A DNA stretch of 64,000 nt from Rachicladosporium sp. CCFEE 5018. Lineage: Eukaryota; Ascomycota; Dothideomycetes; Cladosporiales; Cladosporiaceae. Positions 41,963-53,788 of this stretch are shown here, piece after piece. Both the position numbers and the translations under genes were made by a program. The notes under the pieces were generated by a model. It had not been told where the DNA came from. It did not search any database and saw only the letters and a program-made list of their open reading frames with translations. The stretch's first letter is position 1. Every line of letters starts with the position of its first letter. Location of the stretch: positions 188,083-252,082 of the forward strand of contig KZ111148.1 in NCBI GenBank assembly GCA_002077045.2, given 5' to 3'.

Positions 41963-43438
41963 CCTACATCGTGGTTCTTTTGCGCTTCTTACGCCTCTGG
42001 GTGAGGCTTGACGTTTTGCTCAATAGTGAGCCAGATGAGGTAGTAGTTTCAGCGATCGTGGGAGCCTCCACGGCCGATATCACACACACGGTGGCTCGCC
42101 CTACTTCTTCTGCAATCCTCTCGCATCAGGGAGCAGAGACAGCGAGTCTGCTTCGTAATACCAGAGGCCTCGCCGTCCATACTATGTCTGAACATCTGAC
42201 ATCCGACGACGCCGATACGGACGCTCTTGGAACAAAATCCCTATACCAGTCAGCTCAGCACTGCTAGGGTATAGAGTAGGCAAGCACCCTTCGGACGAGG
42301 CAGCGTGGACGAAGCTGAATCGTTCGGAGAGCCGACTGGCGGAGATGCACTCACTACGAGTCCGTTGAGATGCTTCGGGTTACTCTCGGCTAGTTTCTAC
42401 TCGCCCTCTTCGATCTGAAACAGGCGTGCAGTCTTTCGATGAGCTCAATTCATCCTGCGATGGCTATCTAGAACTTCACCTACTTCTCACCAAGGTCTTC
42501 GAGCGGTATGCAATTCTATAGGTTGCTATCTACAATGTTACAGGCTACAGCAGGCGCTGGCAACGTCACCGAACCACACATGCTCCGAACGATAGAAACG
42601 CAGTCGTCCGTTAACACGGCTACCAGCAGCGAGGGACCACAAGACCGCGACTAGTGTTCAGAGAGCAATGCCCTTCGATCCTCGACGCAGCTTACGATCG
42701 GCGGCGCTCTAGCAGCGAAGCAGTACGTAGACCGTGACAGGGGATCTGCTTGTGCGACTCTACACACAGGTCAAGCGTCGGTACAACGTCCCAATCCCTA
42801 AGCTTACTCTCGATCTGTACCTCGAAACGTACCGGCGATACTTACTTGAACCCGGGACCTCTCGCAATCTTGGGAGCAGAGCTCCTGGGATTCAGGTGTC
42901 GTTAGTGGCGATAGTACATAAGGCCAACGATTTGTGGTCACGCTGGTGTGACAGGTCTCAGGAATGCCCGCGTTGCCCAGCACACCGACGTTTTGTCGCG
43001 CTCCTGAACGGGTATCACTACAGTTGCGGACTGCTGTATGTGCAGGCCGTGGCTGCAATAGATACGGGCCCTTGAGATATGCGGAGGGTATGCTACATCC
43101 TTCCTCACAGTGGGTCTCTTGGCGTGTTCGACATCACGAGCACACCCGATCACTGACATGCACATTTCGACATCGAATTTTGTGTTACGGAGACTGAGTG
43201 CGATCGCAGGCACCGCTCGCGACAGCCAGGATTGTAGTACGAGACGAAAGCTGAGCTCGTGGCTTCACCCAACTATCAATGGAGCCTTCACTTAGTGTGC
43301 GAGAGCCAGAGGTGCATCGCTCCTTCCTCATGTCTCGTGTAGACCGTAAGTTCGCGCAACGCCACCTTTGCAAGATTTTCACTTGCCTCCACCATCACAC
43401 TACGACCTCCACCCAAACACAGCCCCATATCTAGCGGA
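41963..43438. other. Intergenic region downstream of the tRNA, second copy
   Basis: Counterpart of 11104-12619 with many indels. Apart from the relic at 42841-42892, I see no gene. Confidence 0.45.
42841..42892 (-). pseudogene. Inverted, truncated tRNA-Pro relic, second copy
   Basis: On the minus strand it reads CCAGGAGCTCTGCTCCC, then AAGATTGCGAGAGG, a T-stem (TCCCGGG) and TTCAA followed by GTAAGTA. It matches the tRNA from mid anticodon-intron to the T-loop donor and then stops. A weak trace of the 5' half may reach 42925. Its T-arm is closer to a normal tRNA than that of the relic at 11992. Confidence 0.7.
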
Positions 43439-44056
43439 ATGGCCCCCCTTCCAAGCTCTCCCATCAGCATGGATGAAGATACGATATACAGGCGACAATT
43501 CCTTGCCGTAGCCGCTCTCATGGATGAACACAAGTGGGATGAATGCTTGAATGAGGCTCGTGCCAATCTCACCGACCCGACTTTGCCAATTTTCTGGCAA
43601 TTGCAGAACGTGCTGCTTGTTGCAGTCTCGCTCGAAGACTGGTATGCCGGCCAGCGTGTGCGTCATCGCATTGAGACGCTGTACACTGCCACGGAGCGAC
43701 TCATCGATCCGGATTTGCATACCGGCGACATGGCGGCGCTTCTCTCAATACGCACAGACTTGGAAGATCTTCAACGTCAGCTAGACGAGCAGGCCCCGGA
43801 GACAATTGATGATCATCGCGCGCACTTCAGCGATGATGAGACGGACGCCGACGAAGCCGGGGAGAACGACGGGCTTGATAGTGACGGGAACATTTCCGAT
43901 TGTAGCAATCATCATTGGGAGAATGGCGAGGGCGCTATCGGACTCGTCGACGACCCAGACATCATCGGAAATGTGCACGATGGCATGCACCAGATCAATG
44001 AGGATCCTGCAGCGGAGATTGCTGCTGCTGCACCGACATCTAGCCAAGTCGAGTAG
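43439..44056 (+). pseudogene. Hypothetical gene, second copy, shortened by a nonsense codon
   Basis: The conserved helical N-terminus and the acidic stretch are intact (205 residues). The frame ends at TAG 44054-44056 where the first copy has CAG (context GAG-CAG-CCG). Downstream sequence to about 44650 is still recognisably related to the Ala/Pro-rich tail but with shifted frames, and a further sense-to-stop change lies near 44867. If the helical domain is the functional part, the short form could still work. Confidence 0.6.
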
Positions 44057-45639
44057 CCGGGACGCTGATGCTAGTATCGAGAGGAGTGCCACAACAGTCG
44101 AAGGCACGTCAGCAGCTATCGGGCAGCCTGAGGTCTCGCAAGCCATTCACGCCAGTATTCATGACCGCGGCGTCTGCAGCTTCGATCACCACGAACGACG
44201 TCGTCACGACGATTGAAGACACACTTGATGCACCCGTCAATCGCCCAGACGTGCAAGTCAGTGTTACTCCAGCAGTGCATGCCGGACAGCAATCCACTGC
44301 GTCCACGTTGAAGAACCCTATCGCCATGACGGCGAACATGTCAACGGCGACAACGCACCTTAGGCTGCGCAAGTCGTCGTTACGCCAGCAGTGGAGACCA
44401 TCAGCGACCGTAACTATCAGCGACGATGGCATGCACATGGACATCAATCCTACACCAGCTAACATTCACCCAACTGCGCAAGTCGCTATTCCCGCCATCA
44501 AGCATGGTCAACGCGGCATCGCAACAGACAGCCGCAACCAATGTCACTGCTCCAGTGCAGTCGCCCACGAAGCCGCCGCAGACACCATTGGGTGACACTA
44601 AGAAGTCACTGCCACCAACATTGCTGCCAACATCTCCCAGCAAGTCTATCTGATCGCCTCCTGCTACCTTTATCGTACGGCTGTACTGACGAAATGACTC
44701 ATGAGTCATCCCTCGAACGCAGTGCTGCCACCTCCTGTGGGACTGGCGCAGGGGCGATGCCGCGAAGGAAAGGGACAAGGCTGTGACTAAACTTGGGGTG
44801 AAGACTTTGGAGGGGTAAGCCGAGCGATGCAAGCTTGGGTGGCGAATATAGCACTCCGGGCTTGAAGCGCTAGACCAGCAACGCATCGATGATTACCATA
44901 GCTAGAACTGCAACTGGAAAGGACAAGGCCAGCGGCGCGAACCGACGAAAAATGCGAGTAGATATCTCAGAGATATGTTCAGGGGAAATGACAAGGAATC
45001 GGGTGGAGACGCGGCGGCCCAACGGAGGTCCGCTAGGTCACAACAGGGCAGCGGATGATGTGTACGATAGCCTGTACTACTCGGATGGCGTCTCCTCCCC
45101 AATGGAATGGTGGAAATGTGCTGTCACTTACGTTACCTCCGCAAGCAAGTCGGGGAGTGTGAGCGGATCGTGAGGCCTTGAGGCGTGCGAAACGTCCGGT
45201 ACTCTTACATTGGCACAGCATCTGTACGGTAAAGAAAGCTTTGGTGGTGTCGGATCGGGCCAGAACATGTGAATTACGACAGATCATGGGAGGTGGTATT
45301 CATCGAGTAGAGTTTTGTCACTCTATGATGGCCGCAGACAGAGGTCGTTTACTCCGGCTTCCTGTTTGCAGTAACCCGTCGTTCTCTCTGCCCACCTCCA
45401 TCCCGACCAGCTACCTGTTCAACCCCGCATGATAACTGTGAAGTCACATTGTCCCCGGGGAATAGTAGAGGACGAGAAATGCTCGGTAGCATGTCGAGGT
45501 AAGTCGCGTTCTTCACGCTCTTCGTCTCCTTCCGTCAGTTGGTCCGTTCTGTCTGCCCTGGGCACTCTCCAATTAGCCCAAACTTCGCTTCTAAAGTCAC
45601 GCCCTCTGCTCCCGTTTCCTCCCAGACAGTCCCCACATC
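44057..45639. other. Decayed tail of the hypothetical gene and DhaK promoter
   Basis: Related to 13200-14863 but with frame breaks and stops. No independent gene is supported. Confidence 0.45.
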
Positions 45640-46816
45640 ATGTCCACCTCCACCCAAACCACCGCGAAAGAAACCTTCCACTTCATCAACGCCCCCAGCG
45701 ATGCGATCAACGAAGCCCTGACCGGCTTGACCTACCTCAAACCGGATCTTTCCTACAACGCCGCCTACAAGACGATCTACCGCAATGATCTCGAGTCCTT
45801 CAGCGTTGACCATGTCACAACCATTGGCTTTGCTGGTGGTGGCCATGAGCCCATGTTCGGCGGCTTCGTAGGCCACAACTACCTGTCTGCCTACGTCTCC
45901 GGGAATATCTTCGCCTCGCCAACGGCAGCTCAGATCTTCGAGGCCATCAAGCTGTGTCAGCCGAGAGGTGGGAAGGAGAGCAATGGGACGCTGGTGGTTT
46001 GTGGCAACTACACCGGAGACATTCTGAACGCAGGACTAGCCATCACAAGAGCGCAGGCTGCGGGTTACAAAGTCCACTTCACACCTGTTGGTGATGATGT
46101 TGCAGTCGGTCGCAAGAAGGGTGGGAAGGTGGGGAGAAGAGGGCTGAGTGGGCATCTCATAGCGCTGAAGTCTGCGTGTGCGCTTGCGGAGCGAGGAGAG
46201 GAACTTGAGAGGGTGAGCGAGGTGATGGAGTATGTGGCTGCCAATGTGGGGACGATTGGGGTTGCGTTTGATCGGTACTGCTGTCCTAACGTGCTTGATC
46301 TAGAGATGAAGCGCTGACTATGATCATAGCGTCGCACTACCCAACGCTACCCTCACAGACCTGCAAGTCCTCCCACCAGCCACCATCGAGCTGGGGATGG
46401 GCGCACACGGCGAGCCGGGGCTTCGACAGATCTCTCCAATTCCTTCCCCCGAAGCACTAACATCGCAAATGCTTGATCTCCTGCTGGACGTTTCGGACAC
46501 CGATCGAGCGTTTATCCCCTTCTCCGCATCAACAAATCCAACATCAGACAACGAAGTCGTCCTCCTACTTAACTCCCTCGGTAGCACAAGCGATGAAGTA
46601 CTTGCAAGATTTGCAGAGCTTGCGATCGCGGATCTGGAAAAGCGAGGCTTCAAGGTCAGTCGAGTCACGCTCGGACCACTGGTGACGAGTTTGAAGATGA
46701 GTGGTGTCGGTATTACTGTCTGGAGATTACCACCAGATAGCGGCGAGTCGTTGACACGGAAGGAGGCACTAGATTTGTGGGACTCGCGAGTCGACGTTGT
46801 TGCGTGGCGGCAGTAG
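45640..46816 (+). CDS. DhaK subunit, second copy
   Basis: 373 residues. Exon 1 is 45640-46274, a 55-nt intron 46275-46329 has GTACTG, CTGACTATG and TAG, and exon 2 is 46330-46816. GGGHEPMFGGFVG, NYTGDILNAGLA, GDDVAVGRKKGG and the His motif GMGAHGEPG are all present. The intron is poorly conserved against the first copy while exon 2 is almost identical. Both copies appear functional. Confidence 0.9.
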
Positions 46817-47167
46817 TCTGGCTTCTTGTAGAACTTTGAAGTCCGTACATTGTACATCGAACAAAGGTTGCGCTAGCATCGCTTCCTGCGATGTACTGGT
46901 GGTTGGATCAGCTCGACCTGACATCGCTAGATGACTAGACACCAGATGAGAGAGACCCATGTGACTGCGTGCAGAGTGATCGAGTATCGGATGCCTGATG
47001 ACCAGCAGTCTGGATACAAGCAGAGAGGACACTACAAGTATCAACGCCAGCAGACTGCCTGGCAGAATCGTGCGTTCCAGCGGGCAGCCTCAGTGCCAGC
47101 CTCGGAAGAGCTATACAGCTCGCAAGCTAAAGGCCATCACGTAGCGCTGCCTCAACCAGCACATCAC
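46817..47167. other. Convergent 3' flanks, second copy
   Basis: 350 bp, shorter than its counterpart 16039-16511 by a deletion. No gene seen. Confidence 0.45.
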
Positions 47168-47524
47168 TCACGCAATCCACATCAACTCCTCCAACCCCCT
47201 CCACCACCCCTTCGCATCCACACTCCCCGTACTACCCTCCACGAACGTCTCCTGCATCGCATCGGTCTCCTTCCACCACCTCCGTACCTCCTCATTGGCC
47301 TGCATCTTCTCCATATCCGCCTCCCAATCGCTGCCAGTGTACTTCATGACCGCAAACAGCATCATGGTAGGCTCATCGAGGAAGATGCTGTAGTCGACTA
47401 TATTGCAGTCCTTGATTTGCTCCAGCACAGCAGGCCAGATGGCTGCGTGAAGAGCTTTGTAGGCTTCGAGCGAGGAACGGCGGAGACGAATCGTCTGGGC
47501 GATGCGACGGGGTGGGCTGGCCAT
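47168..47524 (-). CDS. L-rhamnose mutarotase-like protein, second copy
   Basis: 118 residues with Tyr22, His26, Trp30, Tyr45 and the WW motif conserved. It differs from 16512-16868 at only a few residues (for example YKALHAAIWPAVLEQI). It is divergent from the dehydrogenase at 48076. Confidence 0.85.
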   Translation of the reverse strand: MASPPRRIAQTIRLRRSSLEAYKALHAAIWPAVLEQIKDCNIVDYSIFLDEPTMMLFAVMKYTGSDWEADMEKMQANEEVRRWWKETDAMQETFVEGSTGSVDAKGWWRGLEELMWIA

Positions 47525-48075
47525 GGCGAATACTTACTAACACCTGTGGGTGTGGTGGATTCGCAAATCATCAAGACCTTGTCAGCGAAATACACGCCCT
47601 CATCGGCTGCTCGGATTATCAATGCCCCGAAGGCGCTCGATGTACTTTCGGCACTCCATTCCCTTCAACCTTCTATACGCATCAACATCATCAACAACCC
47701 ATTGGATGTCACGAGAAATAAAATGATAGTATGCGGCCATCGGACCCACCTCATCATACTATGCGCCTGGTTTGTTGAGCAGAGCGTGCAGCAAGGCCCC
47801 CCAACCTCACTCGAGCGCATTCGCCGCACTTACGTTCATCCGATTGCCTGTTCCACTGGCAATCTCGCGGTAAGCGGTAAATCTGCTCGGGTGAAGTGGA
47901 CGTCACTTCTCGGGATATGAAGATATAGGTGGCATGTGAAGGCTCAAACTGGTCGATGGATGCTTCACCACTCTCATCATTGATCGAAACTCTCACTACA
48001 TTCTCCTTCATTGACGTGCCATCACTGTCTTATGATCTACCGAGCAACCTCGTTCCCCACTACCTCACTCACAGG
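47525..48075. other. Divergent promoter, second copy
   Basis: Counterpart of 16869-17422. The frame upstream of the dehydrogenase ATG is open here to 47929, as in the first copy. Confidence 0.45.
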
Positions 48076-49359
48076 ATGACTTCAGCAAAGCCAACGATCG
48101 CCTTTGCCGGCCTAGGCGCAATGGGCGGCGGCATGGCAAAGAACCTTGTCAAGAACGGCTTCACAGTCTACGGATTCGATGTCTATCAACCACTCGTTGA
48201 CAGCTTCGTGCAAGCAGGTGGCAAAGCGGCTAAGACACCCAAGGAAGCCGCTTCAATTGCAGACTTCTTTGTATCCATGGTAGCGAACGCTGCACAAAAT
48301 GCTGCACTGCTCTTCGACGGTGACGATGCAGCTATACAAGGTCTGAAACGCGACACGACGTTTATCCTTTGTTCTACATGCCCTCCAGCCTTTGCCATCG
48401 AACTACGAACTCGCCTCGACAAGGACTTCTCGCGATCAGATGTTAAGCTCCTAGATTGCCCCGTCTCAGGCGGCACAATCCGCGCAGCAGACGGCACACT
48501 CTCGATCTTCTCTTCCGGCCCAGACGCAGACCTCGACAATGCAGCTACAGTGCTCGAGACAATGTCCGGCAACCTCTACCGCATGGGCGAGATCAGCAAC
48601 GGCACGAAAACAAAAACGATCCATCAACTCCTCGCAGCAACAAACATCATCTCAGCATCCGAAGCAATGGGTCTCGCAGCGACTGTCGGTCTAAATACCA
48701 AAGCAGTTATGGACCACGTCAACAAATCTGACGCAGCATCCTTCATGTTCGAGAACCGCGCCCCTCATATGCTGAAGAACGACTGGCATCCTTACTCAGC
48801 TCTTGCAATCATCCTGAAAGACGCCGGTATTGTCACTGACACCGCGCGGAAAGAACAATGGCCAACCCCTCTTGCATCAACAGCCGAGAACGAGTACCTG
48901 CGAGGTGTTCAAGCTGGGTTCCTCCGTGACGACGATGCGAAGCTCGTGCAACTCTACTTGCCCAAATCGCAAGGCGATCTCGTAGCCAAATGTGTAGACG
49001 CAGACGTGATGATGACCGCCTCGCACCAAGTAAGCAAAGACACGATCGTCGACCTACTCTCTGGTATCCACCTCGCAGCTTCTGTAGAAGGCATGGCATT
49101 TTGCAAGAAGCTTGGCGTCGATTCAAAGACGATGTATGAGATCATCTCCAAAGCTGCAGGCTGGAATGCGATGTTCACGAAGTGCATTCCGGGTATGTTG
49201 GAGAAGGACACCTGGAGTTTGGCGGACTGTGCTGAGGCTGCGGAGGTGGGCAAGAAGCTGGCAGAGGCTGTCAAGAAGTGTAGTCAGATTCATTATCCTT
49301 GTCCGATGGCTGCTAGTGCGCTGCAGCAGTTTGCTTTTGCTGTGCAGGAGGGGAAGTAG
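48076..49359 (+). CDS. L-threonate dehydrogenase-like protein with duplicated C-terminal domain, second copy
   Basis: 427 residues, the same motifs as 17423-18706 (GLGAMGGGMAKNL, DCPVSGGT, Lys180 and His183 in KTIHQLL) and the same second helical unit. The first 760 nt differ by about 2 percent from copy B. From about 48839 the difference jumps to roughly 16 percent over the next 150 nt, almost all at silent sites. The protein is therefore conserved and probably active. Confidence 0.87.
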   Translation: MTSAKPTIAFAGLGAMGGGMAKNLVKNGFTVYGFDVYQPLVDSFVQAGGKAAKTPKEAASIADFFVSMVANAAQNAALLFDGDDAAIQGLKRDTTFILCSTCPPAFAIELRTRLDKDFSRSDVKLLDCPVSGGTIRAADGTLSIFSSGPDADLDNAATVLETMSGNLYRMGEISNGTKTKTIHQLLAATNIISASEAMGLAATVGLNTKAVMDHVNKSDAASFMFENRAPHMLKNDWHPYSALAIILKDAGIVTDTARKEQWPTPLASTAENEYLRGVQAGFLRDDDAKLVQLYLPKSQGDLVAKCVDADVMMTASHQVSKDTIVDLLSGIHLAASVEGMAFCKKLGVDSKTMYEIISKAAGWNAMFTKCIPGMLEKDTWSLADCAEAAEVGKKLAEAVKKCSQIHYPCPMAASALQQFAFAVQEGK

Positions 49360-50338
49360 ATAGGTTGTGTACACTATACGCGACTCGTTGATAACTCTAC
49401 ACGTCTCCGGGCTCAATGCCAGCTTAGTGCTTTCTCAAGATTTGCGCTTCATGTCCAGCTAAAATGGTGCCACCCAGGGCTCTACAGTACCTCGAGCTTC
49501 GCCTATACAAGCGTAAGGATATACGAGCGCTTTTGCGGCAATGGCTTGACCTCTAGAGTCCATTCGCCGCCGCCTCTTAGTTCGATACCGCAGCTTCAAC
49601 ATCGCGTGTCCCGACCGTAGCGTGCTTTATACTATAGACGGGGGTATCTGGCAGCTACAAAGTGATATGTCGCCCGCCTCAGTTGTACTCTGCCCAGCTC
49701 GAGTAGTTCGTGCCAGTGCTTGTCTCACCCTTCGGATGTAGCAACAGGGATGTGGCACTGTGACGTCCAGTCCGGTACTTGCAGCGAGTTGCAGATCGCT
49801 AGTCCGTTAGCATGCGCCGTGCGCTCGACTCAGGGAATCTTGCCGGACCACTCGCAATTGAGTGATCTGGTTTCAAAAACGCTGTGGAGTATGCTCCAGA
49901 GCATCGTCCGTCCAATGACTTTGAAGTCGCTGCGAGTCCGGTCTATCCGGTGCTGTAGGTGTTTTGAATATCATGGTCGTAGATCCAGCCACTTAAGTAA
50001 GATGATCTCGATGCTGATGCGGATAGGTTTACGAGCATGCTTGACATCGAACTTGGAGCACTTGTATTCTCAAGCTGTATGCTACGGGTATTGTGTGTCA
50101 TCTTCGTGCTAGACGATCCGTCGAAGAGGGCGGAGTGATCGTGCTCATTAATCCTCAGCTGCAGTGGCGAGCCAGATGTGAGAGCCCGTGACAAGCCCGG
50201 GACCTTCGTCATCTCTGCTGAGTGAGGCGCTCGGTCTCTCACCGATGTACTTCACTGTCATCTACGCAGTGGCGGTCAAGTCGACATGTGCATGATCTAC
50301 CACATCGTATTATCGAGAGCGCCTCTTCAATCTCATGT
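49360..50338. other. Convergent intergenic region, second copy
   Basis: Nearly identical counterpart of 18707-19684. No gene seen. Confidence 0.45.
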
Positions 50339-52313
50339 TCAGCTCTGCAGATCACCCCAGTGGTCAAGCAAGTCCTTCGCCCTCCACTTCGTCGCCCATC
50401 CCATCTCTCGCTCCATCCTCTCGTATAGCTCCAGAATCGCTCGGTGCTCGCTCGCATGGCTCATCAGCTGTCCGGCAATCCATATAGGCTGCGTAGCATT
50501 GCTCCAGCAGGCGTGATTACTGTTGCTCATGCTGATTGCACAGACTTGGCGGGCATGCCACAGCATTGACCGCGGCTTGGTCGAGAGGTGTAAAGATGCG
50601 GGCTTGTGCTTGAGCATGAGTAGTGCGGCGGTATGGTATAGTTGGTTTCCAGAGACTGCAGGGCAATTGGGGTACATGACTGTGGGGAATGTTGAGGGAG
50701 GGTCAGAGTGCTCGGCGGGTATGACCAGGATAGGCTTGAGTTCTTGCGGTCGGTTGCGGTGCCAGGTCTCGATGTGATCGAAGAGCTCGAGCCAGTGACT
50801 TACATATTGCTTGTGCGTGTACACGAGGTTAGGATCTTGATGGCGTCGCTCCCAGCGTCCGAAGCGGCAGAGCAGCTCGACCACTCTGCCGAGTAGGTAT
50901 TCGATGTGATTTGCTTTCGTGTCGCAGTTGTCTTTCGCTTGCAGCAGGCGGACATCCTCAGCCAAAGCGCCGCCGCCAATCCACTTTGACATAGGGATCA
51001 GAGTCTGCTCGAGCGAGATCAGTCCACCGCAGACATCCATGCGAGCAAAGCACCAGAAGATGGCTTGCTCGGCGCCGCCGCAGATGCCAGTGATACCAAG
51101 AGCTTGTATCAGTGCGGCACAGCCATCGAGATGTCGGCGCCATGCCTTAGGCGAGCAACTTAGCATCTCCAGTACGCACAGCACGACTGAAGATGCCAAC
51201 ACTACAGTCGTGCGCTGCGCAAGGGCTGGCGAAAGCAAGTGAATCGCATGCTGATAAAGAGCCAGGCTGGTCGCTAGCTCCAGCTTGTGCTCCTTCAGCT
51301 CGATCTGCCGTGCTGACAGTGCAAGCATGGAGTACTTGAGATGCTCTACATCCTTCGCCCATATCGGTAGCACAAGCTCAAAGTGCCGATTAATATCGAA
51401 CTTATCAAGCCAAGGCGCAACTTCGCTGATGTAGTTCTGCCAAAGGACATACTCCTGTGCTGGGGACAGCTGCGCCAGTCTTCGCGACTCCTCGTCAATA
51501 TCAGCGATCCCAATGACAGGTCCATCGTGTAGCATCTGTAATGCTTCTGCAGTGGCGTCAATAGAGGCACGCCGTGAAGGCACACAAGACTGGACACGGG
51601 ATGGCACAGTCGAGCGAGCTGTGTCCATCAACTTTGACCGCAGCTCCACATGTAGCTCCTGATACTGCGAGCCCGGCACGAAGATGCCATCCTCGAACGT
51701 CGAGTCGCTGAAGTGTGGTGATAAAAACGTGCTACCAGTGAAGTCAAAGAAGTCCACCCCAAGCGACTGTGACGATGTGATCTCCGGTAGCGGGAACACT
51801 GGGCTCGGTAGGTCCAAAATTGCTTTCGGAGGGAAGTCTTGTAGTGGAGGACTGGTAAGTGTGGTCACCACCTCATCGATGCTCTCCGAGAAGGGCTCAG
51901 GCGAGGGCACTTCTGTGACATAGTCGCGTGCAATCTCTGCAGTGACGTCGACAATCTGGAAGACTTTGCTGCTGGTGTTTGAAGATCGGAAAAGTGATCG
52001 ATACTCTTCGCCCACGGTTTGCGCATTCTCCGGGCGAAAGGTGACCTTAATGCCCTGCACAGTCAAGTCAGTAATGTCTCGACTATGCTGTGTTGGAGCG
52101 GCGCACCCATTCGCACTTCTCGCTCCGTGCCTGACACCCTTCGCATGTCGGCTTCGTCTCAGAACACTTTCGCCTCTTGCGGCGACAATTCATACACCCA
52201 TTCCGACTTCGCTTTTTCCCAGAGATCGGGAGCTTGCCAGTCGCCTGCTCCGGGGGTGTGCTGCTGTCTTTGAGGACTTCGTCCGCACTGTCAGTCCCCT
52301 CTGATACGGCCAT
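50339..52313 (-). CDS. Zn2Cys6 transcription factor, second copy
   Basis: Exon 1 is 52313-52107 with the six Cys of the binuclear cluster intact. Intron 52106-52055 is 52 nt, and exon 2 is 52054-50339, with the same total length as the first copy. The donor here is GTGCGC instead of GTAAGT, while the branch region (TACTGACTTGAC) and CAG acceptor are good. If the intron is kept, translation stops a few codons after the zinc cluster. The regulatory domain is conserved. Confidence 0.85.
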
Positions 52314-53401
52314 GCTGCCATGCTTGATATGAGTCGCCTAGCGGCAGTGTATTGCTGGTCTAGCAATGTGTGCATGGAGGGGAAGCTTGCCATGCGGTTG
52401 CTCGGGTCTGGACCGAGGGTGGCGGAAACCTTGACATCGTGGTCTTTCTCGAAAGCCATTACAGCGCCTTCGCAGTGGCGCCACTTTCATCAGTGATGAT
52501 TGACATTATCGAACTCCACGATGCACGCTGCGCATGTGGACTCTGGACGATGATGTGCCCGTTCACCGCAGCCCTTTCCGGCGTGGTTCCGCACTCGCGG
52601 TCAAGGGCACACCTTGGCGGAGCGACTTCATCATCCACTCGACACCCTAAACTGTGGCTATCTGAAGCAAGCTGCACCAGCGGAAACTTGACATGTAGCG
52701 CTTCCAAGTCTGTTGTTCTCCGTCTCGCCACGACGGAATTTCGATTTCAGCACGACGCCTGGCGGCCAATTCTCCGGCGAGCGATCATCAACAGAGGCAA
52801 TGAAAGAGCAGCTCCCGATACACCGACCGCCATGCACGCGTGAGAAGGCGAAACACCGTGGTAGGCGATGATTTTACACGCGTCATCCATTCTGTTTTCT
52901 TATGTGGTTTGTGGATAACAGCAGGGCCCTTCTGACAGCTCCGCCATGCTGGACGGCCTTGACAGTGTCGAGGTCGCTGTGTTCGATGTCTTATGACTGC
53001 TACAATCAGAAGAGTCCACATCACCCGAGACCTCACGCATGACTGATTGACAGCAGCAACCAGCCTTGACAGGCGCAGTGCAAAAGGTGTGTGACCATTA
53101 CTGTGTGCTGACATCGAAGCTCTGGCTTTCAGGTTCGATTCAGCTGATACATGACAACTCAACCAAAAGCTTTTTACTCGTTATAATGTCGACAGGTAGT
53201 ATATTTGGCCTATGATCTCTGCTCGTTTCTGCTTGACACTTACGTTCCAGAAAGAGATTTCCATCACACAAGCAGCTTGATCCGAACCCGTTTCGACCGT
53301 CTAATCTCAAGTCGTGATATCGGCTCTAAACACGGTACATCTACCCCGTAGTGTGGGAATCGTGCTCAACACAGATCTCACTGACGATCCGGTGTGCGCA
53401 G
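52314..53401. other. Upstream region of the regulator, second copy
   Basis: About 1.1 kb. Up to about 53040 it aligns with 21660-22370; beyond that it belongs to the segment absent from copy B. It holds the promoter of the secreted-protein gene. Confidence 0.4.
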
Positions 53402-53788
53402 ATGGTCAAGATCACTGTGGCGTGGCTTCTAGCTGTGGCCCCTATGGCGATAGCGCATCACATGCACTTCACGCTGTGGTACTACCGCGAGCCACGGGCT
53501 TGTGCAAAGAGTTCAGCTCATGACTCGATCAAGATTATCAGCGATGGGAAATGTAGGACCTGGGGAACTGCGGCCGCCAACATCCAGATGCAATGGAATC
53601 CTGGCTTTGACAGCCAGAAGTCGGAAGACTTCGGGGAGTGTTCCATGACTCTCTACGACCATCCGGATTGCATTGGTAATGCTTATATGATCGACAAAAT
53701 GCAACAAGAGGCGAGATTCACGAATAAGTGTCCTGGACCGTTCACTCCAGGCATGCGAAGTGCTCGAATCGTGTGCAACAAGAAATGA
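53402..53788 (+). CDS. Small secreted cysteine-rich protein (family member 2)
   Basis: 128 residues. The start ATG at 53402 gives a good signal peptide (MVKITVAWLLAVAPMAIA, cleavage before HHMHF); the frame is open upstream to 53351. Cys are at 34, 51, 80, 90, 110 and 125, with intervals of 28, 9, 19 and 14 residues for the last five, against 28, 9, 20 and 15 in the protein at 29388. Shared positions include HF..W.Y, KC..W, GEC or GNC, and SAR..C. The function is unknown. It lies in a segment of nearly 1 kb missing from copy B. Confidence 0.75.
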   Translation: MVKITVAWLLAVAPMAIAHHMHFTLWYYREPRACAKSSAHDSIKIISDGKCRTWGTAAANIQMQWNPGFDSQKSEDFGECSMTLYDHPDCIGNAYMIDKMQQEARFTNKCPGPFTPGMRSARIVCNKK

